From: Fremontodendron californicum
Taxonomy: Eukaryota > Streptophyta > Magnoliopsida > Malvales > Malvaceae
DNA length: 64,000 nt
Assembly (NCBI GenBank): GCA_030761205.1
Contig: JAULJL010000040.1
Coordinates: forward strand, 14,144,603 to 14,208,602
Direction: 5' to 3'
Position numbers and translations under genes: made by a program. This document shows, piece after piece, positions 1-12,757 of this stretch. Numbering within the stretch: the stretch's first letter is position 1; every line of letters starts with the position of its first letter. The notes under the pieces are model-generated. The model saw nothing but the letters and a program-made list of their open reading frames with translations. It was not told the DNA's origin and made no database searches.

Positions 1-63
1 ATTTTTCCTGAGTGCTAAAACCTCCTCATTCTCATTCTCATCCTTCTATATTTCTTCTTTCTT

Positions 64-813
64 TTGCTACACAACATGAGCAATAGAGTGATCGCATTGG
101 TCTACTATAATGGCCAAATTCATAATACTGACGAATGTGCTACCTTTGATTGTGAACGTCCAAAAAGTTTTCGTTTTGAAGACGACGTCACATTAGAGGA
201 ACTGAAGCTGCAAATTCATACAAAAATTAAAGCTGGAACTAGAAAAAGAGTTTCAGAGGTTAAGTACAGGCATCCTCTTTCTATTGGTGAAGGATGTGTC
301 CGATATAGAACATTTCCACTTGAAGATGATGATGATGTCAGATGCATGTTTTATGCTCATGAGACATTTGCAAATGTTGGTGTACTTGAGTTATATGCTG
401 ACATAGATGATGTTGACGATGATTGCGGCCCTTCAAATGTTCGCACAACAGAAAACTTTCCCATAGAAGATTATGATTCTGGGTCGTTCTATGTTCACAC
501 TACATACGACGTTCCCATAGAAGAAGTCGTGCCCTTATCTCAAGCTACAACTTTTCAGACTTCATTAGTCTCACAAACCCTAATTCCTACTACCCTCGAA
601 GATGAGCCAGCTGGTGTTGATCCTCTTCGTCCACGTGGAGTCCATGGTGAAGATGTTGGTGAATTTAGTGAGCAAGAAGAGGATGCTGAATTCGCAAGTG
701 ATGACAATACATTAAATCCCACATCGAAAAAAAAAAAAATCTTAAATTATATAAACGTAAGCACTGCATATCTTAATAAATCAATTTTACGAGAAAAAAA
801 TAATGACACGTGA
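64..813 (+). pseudogene. Mutator-like transposase N-terminal fragment (PB1-like domain)
   Basis: The open frame of 249 codons begins MSNRVIALVYYNGQIH, then a segment rich in basic and hydrophobic residues (FEDDVTLEELK, KRVSEVKYRHPLSIG) and an acidic FPLEDDDDVRCMF motif. This order is that of the PB1-like N-terminal domain found on many plant MULE transposases, where it precedes the zinc-finger and catalytic regions. The second half is acidic and of low complexity, and the frame ends in a lysine run (KKKK) encoded by an A tract. No transposase core, SWIM finger or DDE region follows, and downstream DNA is simple repeat. I infer a truncated, probably dead transposon fragment. It could instead be the first exon of a domesticated host gene, but I see no exon after it. 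Confidence 0.6.
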
Positions 814-1003
814 CAATTGCATATGCATACTTCCCTAGTCCACAGTCCACATCTTTATTGTCTTTTTTTTTTTTTTTTTCCTTTTTTTTTTTAATGAATG
901 GTAAAAAAGAAGATTATAAACGAGAAATTAACAGAGTAGGTAAAAATCATCAAAATTTTTGGCAATTATATATATATATATATATATATTTTCTTTCGAG
1001 GGT

Positions 1004-1035
<32 letters not shown>

Positions 1036-1135
1036 TCTTTCGAGGGTAAAATTAATTAGCGCCATTGGCATTAAAAAACAAAGTGACTGATCTCCAATGA
1101 TCAGCTCAAGTAAAGTAACCACTTCAAACATATAG
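814..1135. other. AT-rich spacer with (TA)n runs and poly-T
   Basis: No gene is visible. There is a long T tract near 860-890 and two near-identical (TA)n stretches at about 965-990 and 1010-1035, each followed by TTCTTTCGAGGGTAAAATTA. The short duplicated unit explains the small ORFs on both strands here, which I do not regard as genes. Confidence 0.7.
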
Positions 1136-1391
1136 TGTAGACATCGAATTTTATTCGAGTTTTAATTTTGTAATTAAAATTATATTTATTTTCGAATTAA
1201 ATAAAAAAATAAAATCAAAATAAAAAAAGGATAAATTTGAAATAAAAAAATAAAAAAAATGAAACCAAGTTTGGGTTGAACTAAGACTCTTCTTTGGATT
1301 AAACTTGGACTTTAGGTGTTGTGGTTGGAACAAAAATCTCTTCTTGATCAGATTGAGACTTCTAATTAGATTAAAATCTAAACTCTTTTCC

Positions 1392-1399
1392 TATATAAA
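1392..1399 (+). promoter_or_regulatory. Probable TATA box of the LTR
   Basis: TATATAAA lies 256 bases into the LTR-like segment and is followed by CAAGCACAGAAAGAACATCAG, which resembles a transcription start and leader. This position is normal for the U3/R boundary of a plant LTR. Inference from sequence alone. Confidence 0.4.
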
Positions 1400-2519
1400 C
1401 AATCTAGCCTCAAGCACAGAAAGAACATCAGAAAATATACAATTTTCGGAATAAGCAAGCAAGATCAGTAGAAGAATTTTTTTTTTTGGTGAATTTCGAA
1501 AATTTTGATTCTTAGTGCTAGGAGTTGTTTCGAAGAGTGTTTAGTAGTGAAAAATCTTGATTTTAATTAGACGAAGCTTCGGTTGAAGTTTGGTGATCGT
1601 TCGGCTGCCAACGGAGGAGATCGGAGAGGTTGAAGTTGCGACTTTCAAACTCAGATCTAGGATTATCGGGTTAGATTAGGGAAAAAATAAGCTGATTTTT
1701 GGAAAGAGGAGATTGAAAGAAATTTTTTGGGATTTTTCTGAACCCGGTGACCGGCGACGACGGTGAACGATAGCGACGGTGGCACGTGGCTGCCGGATTC
1801 TAGGTAGTGAAAAAGCAGATTGAAGGTGTTCTTGAGGAGAGAGAATATTCAAAGAAAAAAAAAATTCTTAAAAAGTAGCAATCTGATTCAAAAAAAAAAT
1901 AATTAAATATTAAGACATTTGGATCGGATAGCAGGATCCGCGTGAGGGTCCGTGTGCGCACCGGACCCTTATGTACTTTTTGCTCTTTGGCGTCTTTAAG
2001 CCTGTTTCTGTTTCTACTCTCTTTTATTTATTTTCTTTTTGATTAGATTACGATGGTATGGTTATGATTGCATATGTGATGATGTCATGATTATGAGATA
2101 ATTGTTTTGTAGTAATTATATATTTATGATATGATGATGATGTTTGAATATGATGTAATAATCTTTTTATTTTTTTATTATATGATTATTATTTGATTAT
2201 TTACATAATGATTTATTTTTATATTGATTATGTATTTGATTTGTTATAAATGTTTATGATTTTTTATTATTATTATGATTGTTTATATATGGTTTATTTA
2301 TTTTATATTACTAATATTATTTTTCTTTCTTGTTTCAGGTCTAATTTTTTTATTAATTATATTTATTTATTTGATTATTGTGAATATTTTTATTCTAAAT
2401 TTTCCTTAACCGTTGGATTTTATAAATATTTGTATATTGATTATTTATTTATTTATTTTTGACTAATTGAGTGTTTTTTTATATTTGATGATTAGTTAAT
2501 TTTAAAATAATAAATTAAA

Positions 2520-3110
2520 ATCTTTTTCGATGATGAAATTCGAGGAATTCACGTTTGGTTGATTTTTAAAGAAATTTTAGGTGAGAGAACTCTCTTAAAA
2601 ATTCTCCAGAACGAATGGAAAGATTTTTTAAGAGATTATTTTCGATATCAATAAAAGTCAAAATTTATTCTTTTGAAATAATTAATTTTCAATGTCTCTT
2701 TTTCAAGATAATTTTTCATAATAAATGCCTAATTAAAATCGAAGAATAAATTAATATTTTTTTCGATGATGAAATTCAAGAGAGTCACGAATGATTGACT
2801 TTTAAGAAATTTCTAGGTGAGAAAAATTCTCTTAAAAATTCTCCAAAACGAATGGAAGAATACTCTAAGGGATAATTTTTGATATTAAGATTAGAATTTA
2901 TTTTTCGAACAAACATTAATAAAATATGGATTAATTTAAAAGAAATAACTTTGTTAAATAATCTAATTTTTTCCGACGACGGAGTCTCTTCAATAGAACG
3001 AATGGTTTCTTTTGAATACTCTCGAGGTGAGGAAACGTTTTTTTAGTAATTTTTTCAGAATGAATAGAAGGAATACCTAAAAAATAATTTTCGACATTTC
3101 CATTTTTAAC
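2520..3110 (+). repeat. Three degenerate tandem units inside the LTR
   Basis: Units start near 2524, 2762 and 2978. Each has TTTTCGATGATGAAATTC or a variant, then GAACGAATGG in context (AACGAATGGAAAG...), then a TTTCGATAT-like end. Spacing is about 215-240 bases. The copies are clearly diverged, so the duplication is old. Confidence 0.55.
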
Positions 3111-3420
3111 AATTAAAATGATGATAGGATGGATAAGACCATTTATTTAAAACTTTTTAAGTATCACAAGACTAATTAGGTATCGTCCTTTGGATGGACG
3201 TTATGAGGGTGCTAATCCTTTCTTACACGTAACCGTACTCCCGAACCTAGTTCTAATAAGCAGATCAAAACCTATTCTTTTTAAGGTATCTTAGTCAAGC
3301 TTAGAATTACTTTAAATAAAATAGATTCGTATATGTGACTAATCACACCTATATTAGATGATTAGTGATGACTATATTGATTTGTGTTTAACATACTGAA
3401 TTCGTACACGTTAAGACGTA

Positions 3421-4178
3421 TAATCTTCACTTTTCAGAGCTGTCCACAGAATCCAATAGACAATGGAATCATCCAAAAGAAATAAATAAAAAGATCATAA
3501 CCAAGTCTAATAGTTCTCTTTCAAAATTATTTATCTTGTGCACGCACTTGTCTTTTCCTTTTTTTTTTCGTCAATAATTTTGCCCTTTATTTACCTGTAT
3601 TTTTCCATATATAATTAAACAAAGTTCCATGAAACGACAAAAGTGCTGAAAAATGTGGATCTAAATATTTTTCTGATTTATGAATCAGAATCAATCGACC
3701 ATCCACCCTGGCTCTGTTAATTGTTGTCTCTCCCTCTCTCTGTATACAAATCTTTTTTTTGGTCATGTCTGTATACAAATCTTGTGCTTTTTTTGTTTTT
3801 TGTTTTTGATCGGGCTCAAATCAGATAATTAAATTTAAACAAAAATATTTTTTGTTATTTAAATAATAATCTAAATCGAATGGGATCAATTCAAATTATA
3901 AAAAATTTATCTCAATCCCGACCTGCCCCTAAACATGTCTAGTGTAATTGCCAACAATATCCAATTATACATGTTTTGCACGATGAAAGAGAAATTTCAA
4001 ATAAAAGAGTGGGAGGGCCGGTGGTGGGGGAAGACGACGACTCACTGACTCAGAACTGTGGAGGCTTTTGGTCAATAGGAAAACAGGAAGAAAGAATGTA
4101 AAACCTAAAGATATTTTTTTACTGGGTACTGGCCTACTGGGTAGTGTGATAAATAATTGTTTTTACAAGTATAAATGA
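3421..4178. other. Intergenic, no gene seen
   Basis: AT-rich unique-looking sequence with short pyrimidine and (TC)-rich runs near 3720-3750. No conserved ORF or RNA gene is recognisable. Confidence 0.6.
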
Positions 4179-4186
4179 TAAATATA

Positions 4187-5163
4187 AGGAATAATGTCGT
4201 GAATGGTCCCTAAAGTTTATTAAATTTGTTAATGTAGTATTTGTATTTTAAAAATATCTATTTTGGTACTTAAAGTTTACACTCCGTGTGCTATTGTAGT
4301 ACCTGTCAGTAATACCGTTAAAAATTGATGACGTGGCTTTTGTATCCAATGAAAATTTGACACGTGACACCATATAACGATGCAACGTGTATTAACTAAA
4401 AAATTATTAATTTAATTTTAAAAATAAAAATATTATTATTTTAAAAATATAATGATGACACATGGCATCATATAATGATGCCACATGTATTAACTTAAAA
4501 AAAAATTAAAAAAATTAAAAAAAATTTCAAAAATTTCAAAAATATAAAAAATTTCAAAATTTCAAAAATTTAAAAAATTTACAAAATTTAATTTCATATT
4601 TAATTTTTTTTTATTTTTTAATAAATATTTTTTAAAAGAATAAAAATAATTTCATAATTTAATTTTTGTAATTTTCAAAAATAACTTTTTAAATTTTTAA
4701 AAAAAATAGATATTATAAATGATTTAATATTTAATTTTAAAATATTATATATTTTAAAAATAATTTTAGTTAAATATTTTAATTTTGTTATTTTTTAAAA
4801 TTTTGAATTTAATAAATATAATTTAATTTTAAAAAATATAATTTTAAATTTTATTATTATTTTAATATAATTTTTTAAGTTTTTTTAAAAAGTAGATATT
4901 AATTTTTAAAATATTATTTATTTATTTTTTAAATATTTTTTTTTAACAAAAATTTAGATATTAATTTTTAAAAAATCAAGTACTGTCACGTGTCATCATC
5001 TGATTGGTCAATGCCACATAATCATCTATATTTAACGGTGTTAAATCAAAATACCACATTGATACATAATTTAATAATACAGATATCACATTGAATATTT
5101 TTAAAATACAAATATCATATTAATAAATTTGATAAATTTCAAAATCATTCATGATATTATCCT
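4187..5163. mobile_element. MITE, 977 bp, with long terminal inverted repeats
   Basis: The left end reads AGGAATAATGTCGTGAATGG and the right end, read on the other strand, AGGATAATATCATGAATGA. The similarity continues for about 80 bases (GTATTTGTATTTTAAAAATAT on both sides). It is flanked on both sides by TAAATATA (4179-4186 and 5164-5171), an 8-bp direct repeat fitting a target site duplication. The interior is AT-rich with two CACGTG-containing arms. There is no coding capacity. Confidence 0.75.
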
Positions 5164-5373
5164 TAAATATAAGCATGTGAAATAACGTGCATCCTTTGTT
5201 TTGTTTAGTGATCGATAGCTGGCAAATCAGACTCAAGATCCCACTCCAGAAAAGTAGATATTGACTTCCCAAAGTCTTCTTTTGGCCATAGATTTTCCAA
5301 TTAATTACACTAATTAATCCTTACATGTTTATACAATTATACTACAAAGTATACAATGAACCCTTTATGAGTT

Positions 5374-5379
5374 TATAAA
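5374..5379 (+). promoter_or_regulatory. TATA box of lipase gene A
   Basis: TATAAA in the context GAGTTTATAAAGGG lies 93 bases upstream of the first ATG. A TTC-triplet run (CTTCTTCTTCTTCTTCTTC) fills the presumed 5' UTR. The spacing is typical for a plant core promoter with a short leader. Confidence 0.5.
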
Positions 5380-5471
5380 GGGTTCTAATAAATTCGCCTC
5401 ACTGCTATACCAGATAAGATAGAAATACCCAGAAAATTTCGTCTTCTTCTTCTTCTTCAGCAAGCATATTA

Positions 5472-8409
5472 ATGGAAGATCAAGCAGAAACTAGGGATTG
5501 CGACAAGGGTTTCTCTTGCAGTTATATGATATTGAAACCTGAAGAATTGAAATTCGTTGATCTTTTTCGCATCTTGTTTTCAAGCAACTTGGGGGAAAGA
5601 AAATTTGTGGATAGTTCTTCGGAAACAGGAGCAAGTTTCAGGCACAGATGGATACTATTCATCTCGATTGTGGCGCAGAAGTTCCTAATTTTTACTTCCA
5701 AGCCAATGTCATGGATGGGATCAGTGATCGAGATGTGGCTCAATCTTTTGTCAATTAATCAGAATTTTTTTGTGCTTATGATGAATCTCGTACGAGGTAT
5801 GTTAAACTGTAATTTTAATTATCATCTTCTCTTAAGGCAAGCATATCAATGTTCCTCGGATTTGTTTCTTGATCCTTAACTCAAAAAAAAAAAAAAAAAA
5901 GTCCCAATAGGGGTAAAAGGCAACTAAATAATACTATATACTTCATACATCACTGTAATTGGTCTTTAATTAGTCAACTCCATTACTACATGTTACTCTC
6001 AATGGCTATTGCTTTGGTTTTTGTAATAAAAACTTGAGCATCATTTAATATTTCACTCTTCAAAACTCTAGGATCAAAGTACCAAATTAATTGAGAGACA
6101 GAGAATCCATAAGATTCATGCTTCCTAGGAACAAGGATCTGCTTATATATTAAATATTGGTTAAGTATTATTTAATTATTATTTTAAAATTTTTATATTT
6201 TTTATATTGAATTTTTAAAAAATAATATATTAATGGATTTGTTAAGTAGTATTTTAAAAGTATTTTTTAACGTTATTATAGTAGAAAAATATTAATTAGT
6301 ACTTAATAATATTGGTTAAGATGATATTTAAGAAAAAAATTATAATTAATGAAATTTTTAAAAATAATAATAATTTAATAATCTTTAACCAATGCCTCCA
6401 GTTAATCGGATCCTATATAATAATATATTTAATGAATGCATTCAAAATAATAAATAAAATTATCGATTATTATATTTAATATAATATTATTATAAATAAT
6501 ATATTAATTAATCTTAAATAGTATTCTATAATTATATATATATATATCACTTAATCAGTATGACACCTACTAATATTTCATTATTTCTCATTAATATATT
6601 ATATCATGACTTCAAACTCATGAGCTAATTGTATAATATTTTTTTTTCTATAGAAGCTAATAGTAAAAAGCTAAAAAATTTATGTTTCCTGCAAACTAGG
6701 AAAGTGTACAGTATATTGCTTTTATTTTTCCTTCTTAATAATTAGAGAGATAAAAGTGAAAATTATCTCTCATCAAATTATGGATTATTATGTAACTGAT
6801 TCTTTAATTTCTTTTGTTGACTTGCTGTGTAAAAAAACAAAGGGAGGGACTCAGGTCAGGTCCATAGGAAAGGTAGGTACTACTTTAAATTGTGAGAGCT
6901 GTTAATTGTCTGTTTGGTTACAAGATTAGTGGGCTCAGCTCAATCAAATCAAAGTTTTTGTCTTTATACTAGAAAACAACAATTCACCCTTTGATGGCAT
7001 TGGCCCCAGGAAAAAATAAATACTTCACTATGAAAGATCATAACTTCATAAGCAAACATATTCTTTGCAATCAAGCGAGCATAAGTAGTTGATTAATCAA
7101 TTTCAATGTAACAATTTAATATTCCTTGGTCAGAATTAATCATGCTTTTAACCATGTAATTAAACTTAAAAAGAAAATGGCATTACTAACTTGCTGTCCA
7201 CAATATATAGTATATTATATGTCTTTGATTTAAAAAGTAAAAAATTATCTGATATTCAGCAAAATGACACATGTTTTTATATAATAATAATAAAAATATT
7301 TTTTAATTTTTTAATTTATTTATAAAATTTAAAAACTCTATTTATTATTTATAAAAAAACAAACTCTAAAAAAAGTAAACAAAAGATACCTTTAATTTAT
7401 CAAACTGGGGGCATAAATTATTATGTATATATGATGATGGGTCCAGGTCGGTGGTGCACCAAAGCAACCTGGTCCACTATTTTACTAAAATCACTTAGCA
7501 GCCTCTTCTTTTGGGGAAGAAAATTCCTTCACACTTCAAAAGCTTGAGCATTCGAGAAATGATAATGATCTCCACTTTGACATTACTAGGGTGAAAGGGA
7601 AATGGGAAAAGAAAATACTATATATATCACTTTCAATCTAGAGCCTTCCACCTCATCCATGCTTAATTAATTGATTACTAATAATGAAACATTTTTTTTC
7701 ATCCTACATAGGCATTGCTTTTTTTTTTTCTTTTAATTTATTTACAGAATTATAACCAGATTTACTTGTAGGGATTAAAATTAAGTTATTTGTCTTATTC
7801 TAAATTAAAAATTAAGAAACAACCAAGGTAGAGGAGAGAAGATACTACTACAATTATGAATGTTAAGGACATTTTTTTTTTATATATGAAAAAAAAAACT
7901 TGTTTTCTTAAAAATTTTGAATTTAGTTTTCAAGCATAGAAAATATTTTACCACTATTAAATATAATAAAAAACCCCAAACTTTTTTTAGTTAAGGTATA
8001 GATGATATATATATATTATGAGAAGGGATCCACTTATATTAATGTAAAATTAAATTAGTTTTACGTATTTTTATAATTTTTATATGATTAATATTTTAAT
8101 AATTCAATCATCATATTTTATTTTTTATTCACGTAGATCATGCATATCGAGTTTTGAGTAAATTAAAATGTCAAACTATTTGTTCGATGTAAAAAAATTT
8201 CAACCGTTAAAGATATATTGAAAAAACGATATTCTCGATCGATATGATAGAGATATCGGATCAATTCGAAATTTTACGTGTACGACTAGTACAATTATAT
8301 TGTTAAATTCAACGGTCGATTTGTTAAAATATTAATCATATAAAAAATTTATGAAAATGTATAAAATTAATTTAATTTTGCACTAATCTAATTAGATCCC
8401 TTTTCATAT

Positions 8410-8441
<32 letters not shown>

Positions 8442-11196
8442 AAAGGCTGCACCTATGATTTCAACTCTCTATTATTATGAACTAATTTATATACACATGC
8501 ATTTCACGATATAATTGTTTTTAGAGATGGACTTGACATAAAAATTAATTGCTGTGAATCAAAATTGAGATGTGTATGTGTCTGCCTGCCGGTAGCTAGT
8601 GTCACGAGCGTAAGGTACAAATGCACATGCAATTAGCTTGCCTACCAGATAAAGATGTCATGTCAGGCAATTAGGCCGATGTATACCCTACGATCAATAA
8701 TATGTAGGATTTTGTTTTTATACAGGGAAGGCTGTGATGCCAGATAAAGATGCAGCAACATTCATCTCTTTCATTGGGAATATGGACAAGAGAATGAAGC
8801 TAGACAGTGAGATCAAACCTGGAGATGGATGCAGGTATTATTCGGCATTGTCTATGATGGCTTCCAAAGCCTCATACGAAAACAGAGCCTACATTGAAAC
8901 TATTGTCAAGGATCATTGGAAGGTACGAGAATTGAGAAAAATTGTATTGAGATAATCACAAATATCTAATTTGGTTGGAAATTGTTTCCACTAGACTATT
9001 ACTGACCATAATTACTTCTTTTTGCAATCTTTTGCAGATGGAGTACTTGGGATTTTATGACCACTGGAAGGGTAAGAGCGAATTTTTTTAAGGGATAATT
9101 AATGATCGTTATTTTACGGTTTTGATTTATAATGTCATTGATATTTATCGTAATTGATTATCATAGTATTTGTTACATCTGCAACACAATAAACGCATCG
9201 TGATCGAAAACCCATCCATCCACAATTTAAATCCCTGATTCATACAGACCTTAATTAATTTATTTTGGGACGAAGATTTATTATTTGATTTTTATTTTGT
9301 TCGACAGATTACCAAGAAAAAGCCACAACACAACTCTTCTTTCTTCGCGACAAAAGTGAAAACCATGACACCATTGTTGTTGCCTTTAGAGGAACGGAAC
9401 CATTCGATGCAGATGCATGGTGTTCAGACTTCGATTTATCTTGGTACGAGCTTCCCGAAATGGGAAAAATCCATGGCGGTTTTATGAAAGCCCTAGGGTT
9501 GCAAAAGAACGTAGGGTGGCCAATGGAATGCAAAGAAAACGAAATCAGGAAAGAACCCTTAGCTTACTATTACATAAGAGATAAGTTAAAAGCACTCTTG
9601 AGCGAAAACGAAAACACAAAATATATACTGACAGGACATAGTTTGGGTGGGGCGTTAGCAATTCTATTTCCTGCAATTCTGTTTTTCCATGAAGAGAAAT
9701 TGCTGCTGCAGAGATTGGAAGGGGTTTACACATATGGGCAACCAAGAGTAGGTGATGAGAAGTTTGGAAAATACATGGAAAACAAGTTGGAGGAACATAA
9801 AATTCGATATTTTAGGGTTGTTTATGGGAATGATATGGTGCCAAGGCTGCCTTACGATGATAAGGATCTTTTGTTCAAGCATTTTGGCACCTGCCTCTAC
9901 TATAACAGGCACTATCAAGGAAAGGTAAGCATAATCTTTAATTTTTTTTATTTTTAATTTTTCCTTTTGGGTTAGAGCAAATGTTTTCTTATGCAAAAAT
10001 TTAGATATTAAAAAAGACCAAGAAAATGACCTGCATGCCCAACTTTATTTAATTAGTTCATGCCTAGCAAGGACAAATTGTTGTTAGTTATTCTGATTGG
10101 GATGTGACCTGCAAGTTCGGTTGGATCGCGGTTCGATTTTTTTATTTATTTAGACCTGGTTTTGGATAATCTTGGGTCGGTCTGTTGACCCGATTTATTG
10201 TTCAAAATATTAATAAAAAATTTAAAAATAATATTTTTATATTTTATAATTAAATTTAAATTAAAAAATATTTTTTATTAGTTAAACAGTTATATGGGTC
10301 GGGCCAACCTGGATCACTAAAATTCTTGTCCAAACTCGACCCAATATGGGTCGGGCAGGACGGACTGCTCAATCCTTGAGCAAGTCCGTGTGAGTGATTG
10401 ATACGGATATATTTAAATTTGTTATATATTTGAATGATTATATAATTATATCCTTATATCTATATCTAAAATATATGTCGAACACAAATATCGGACATAA
10501 ATATTTAAAAAATAAAAAATTCAAATAACATAAATTATACACGTCTAAGCCCTCTCAAATCCACAACTTCTAGGAATCTGTCATCATGCCATTTGAACTA
10601 GTTAATTTATATGATTTAACCATAAACCGCAACCCTTATCATAACCAACCACTTAGTTTATATGATTTAAATAATTATCTAATAAGTTTAACAACTTAGC
10701 AATTAACCTTTCTCACCAACCTGATCTCAATTCAATAATTAATATTGATTGATTATAGACCTAATCTATCACAATCACCTGCGACATTGTCCCTTTCTAT
10801 CTTTCTCTTGTAAATGACAATATATAGCACACTGCCTAGTCGCTTTCCTTTGTTAAAGACAAAAATTCTTTGTTCAATTAATGAACAATAATTTTAATTA
10901 AAAAATAAATTTCTGGGTGTTGTTTGCAGGTTGTTCCAGAATTACCAAACAATAACTATTTCTCGCCTCTATCGGCCATACCGATGATGATAAACGCAGT
11001 GTGTGAATTGATAAGAAGCTTCACTATATGTTATTCAAAGGGAAAGGAATACAAAGAAGGGTGGTTCCTAAGAGTTTTTAGATTAATTGGATTGGTTATG
11101 CCTGGAGTTTCAGCTCATTCAACTCAAGATTATGTTAACTCTACTCGTCTTGGATCCTCGGATGTTTTTCTTCCATCCGAAGAAATAATCCCGTAA
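5472..11196 (+). CDS. Lipase gene A: OBL1-like class 3 triacylglycerol lipase, 5 exons, 479 aa
   Basis: Exons by eye: 5472-5796, 8726-8922, 9038-9071, 9308-9924, 10930-11196; all introns GT-AG, total 1440 bp in one frame. The protein matches plant oil-body lipase OBL1 types, which hydrolyse triacylglycerol on lipid droplets. Exon 1 gives a hydrophobic N-terminal half (WLNLLSINQNFFVLMMNLVRG) thought in this family to help membrane or droplet attachment. The alpha/beta-hydrolase domain follows: AFRGTEPF near the oxyanion hole, the nucleophile elbow GHSLGG (Ser about 297), Asp about 361 in YGNDMVPR and His about 454 in PGVSAHSTQDY. The triad is complete and the length is normal for the family. 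Gene B lies 1.6 kb downstream on the same strand with the same exon pattern, so the pair arose by tandem duplication. Intron 1 is long (2.9 kb) and carries a MITE. Substrate preference cannot be read from sequence. Confidence 0.92.
6133..6418. mobile_element. Possible small MITE in intron 1 of lipase A
   Basis: GGATCTGCTTATATATTAAA...TATTGGTTAAG at the left is loosely mirrored by CTTTAACCAATGCC...CGGATCC at the right. The interior is almost pure A/T. The inverted repeats are short and imperfect, so this is a weak call. Confidence 0.25.
8020..8405. mobile_element. MITE, 386 bp, in intron 1 of lipase A
   Basis: Ends are GAGAAGGGATC and, inverted, GAAAAGGGATC. Inverted similarity continues inside (TTTTTATATGATTAATATTTTAA versus its mirror). 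ATATTAT flanks both sides. The centre contains ATTCACGTAGATCATGCA and TTTCAACCGTTAAA, which recur in the element in intron 4 of lipase B (about 15305-15612) in opposite orientation. Confidence 0.7.
10080..10400. repeat. Dispersed-repeat remnant in intron 4 of lipase A
   Basis: The motif GGTCGG/CGACCC recurs at both ends in mirrored form (TTGGGTCGGTCTGTTGACCCG and GACCCAATATGGGTCGGGC) around an AT-rich core. Such GGGTCGGGC-type words are common in plant non-autonomous repeats. The boundaries are not clear. Confidence 0.3.
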
Positions 11197-12757
11197 TTTT
11201 TAAACATATTATTCTTACCTGATTACTATAAAAATATTGTTAGTAGAGAGCATGGTTGGCCTAGTCGAAATTTCATATTTATCTCATGATAAAATTATAG
11301 AGAACGATGGGCTTTAGATTCAGTGTATAAAATAGAATTATTAATGTTTGTAATTTATTATTAAATATGTATGCGAAGACATTTACAAAAATGCATATTT
11401 TTAAATAATATAAGGAATTAGTCTTCATGATATAAACAATTTGAGTATTAAATTGTCCATTCTCAAGTATGTCTATGTAGCCAATACCATACAAAAATTG
11501 ATGTAAAAAAAAAAAATCTAAACAATATTTTGTGTTTGATTTTTTTTTTCTTTCCGAAATCAAACAAAATTTATGTTAGTATTACAATCAAACGAAGTTA
11601 AACCAAACAATGTCTTGTAGATCTGTTCAAAGATCGAGCTATCCGCTCAAGTCCGAAGGCCCGTCCAATATTTAGGAGGGTTTGGACAAAAATATTATGC
11701 TCGAAAAATGAATTTGGGCAAAAAATGAATCCCTTTTAAAAAATGGGTCGGGCCTTGGCTCTAACATTCAAAGCCTGAGCCTTGCTCGGCCCGTTTTCTA
11801 ATTAAATAATATTTTATTTTTATTTATTATGTAATTTATGTCATATAAAGATTAAATATATATAATATTATAATGTAAATATTAAAAAATTTGTTGAGTT
11901 GTCTATTATTAAGGACTTAATAGGAAAAAAATATAAAATTGCTAAAAATTAAATAAAAAATATATTTTTTTAATTTTTTTAAGAAAAAAATAATATGGGC
12001 TGGTCTAAACGGGTTTGGATTATCCATGTACAAATATGGGCAGACTTGGGTAAAATTTGAAGCTCATATTTCGGATCGGGTTTGCAGCAAGCATATATGA
12101 TGTTTATATCATACATAGACCCGACCCGACTCATGGACGCCTCTATACTGTTGTATTGGTTAATTAACTTTTTTTTTTTGGGTTAATTAAGTAGTAAATA
12201 AGCAATAATAAATATCATCTTCCCTTAATTTAAAGATTTTTGTTGTCTAATTATATATATTGAAAAAAGTTACTTAGAACCACCAGCTTTTCCGCATAAT
12301 CAATCTTAGAATCTCCATTCGGATTTCGGTGGGTTAAGCAAAAAATATATAGTACTTCATCCGAATCTTCATCGCAAAGACGCCAAGCAATTGCCTCGTC
12401 ATAATTTATACCTTGGCCTACAAAGCCATTTGTAAATATATATTATCAAACTAGACAAAATCATCATTATCATTTTATTTTCTCTTATATATGTATATAT
12501 TTTTTATTTTTGAAAATTAAAATTCAAACTCGCTTTTTGAATGTTCATATATTCTTATATGTTCTTGCAAAAATAGCGACTGTATTTTCCATTTCGCTTG
12601 GCTCAGTTATGAAGCTAAGGATATATACCTATGCATATCGTGTCTACAATGTCTACGCTAAGCCATGATAAATAATTTTAATACAATTGAGTTATAAATT
12701 ATAGTAATTAAAACAAAATCAACCCTCTCGATAGCCTTTTCTTTCATCTCCTATGCC
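11197..12757. other. Intergenic between lipases A and B, with a GGGTCGGGCC-type repeat
   Basis: It contains the 3' flank of gene A, a dispersed repeat at about 11620-12150, and about 600 bases of AT-rich upstream sequence for gene B. The repeat starts near AGATCTGTTCAAAGATCGAG, has GGGTCGGGCCTTGGC and TTGCTCGGCCCG, and ends near GACCCGACCCGACTCATGG. No additional gene or lipase remnant was seen. Confidence 0.5.

Larger units (their letters stand above)
1136..3420 (+). mobile_element. Solo or partial LTR of a Ty3-type (Tat/Ogre-like) retrotransposon
   Basis: The segment starts TGTAGACATCG, like the LTR start of the large element at the other end of the window (TGTAGACACC on its minus strand). 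Near 3180-3250 it has the block GGTATCGTCC...GGGTGCTAATCC...ACACGTAACCG...CTCCCGAACC. That is the same sequence signature found in the right-hand part of the big element's LTR (for example minus strand 48600-48680). Between them are a TATA box, a leader-like region and three degenerate internal repeats. No gag or pol follows, and no second LTR is seen, so it is a solo LTR or a truncated end. The 3' limit is uncertain because the terminal region is diverged. Confidence 0.6.

Noticed and set aside
810..1131. Overlapping ORFs with Tyr-Ile repeats on both strands
   Set aside because: They translate the (TA)n microsatellites and have no conserved content.
5522..5743. Antisense ORF across lipase A exon 1
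   Set aside because: It is the reverse strand of a well-supported coding exon.
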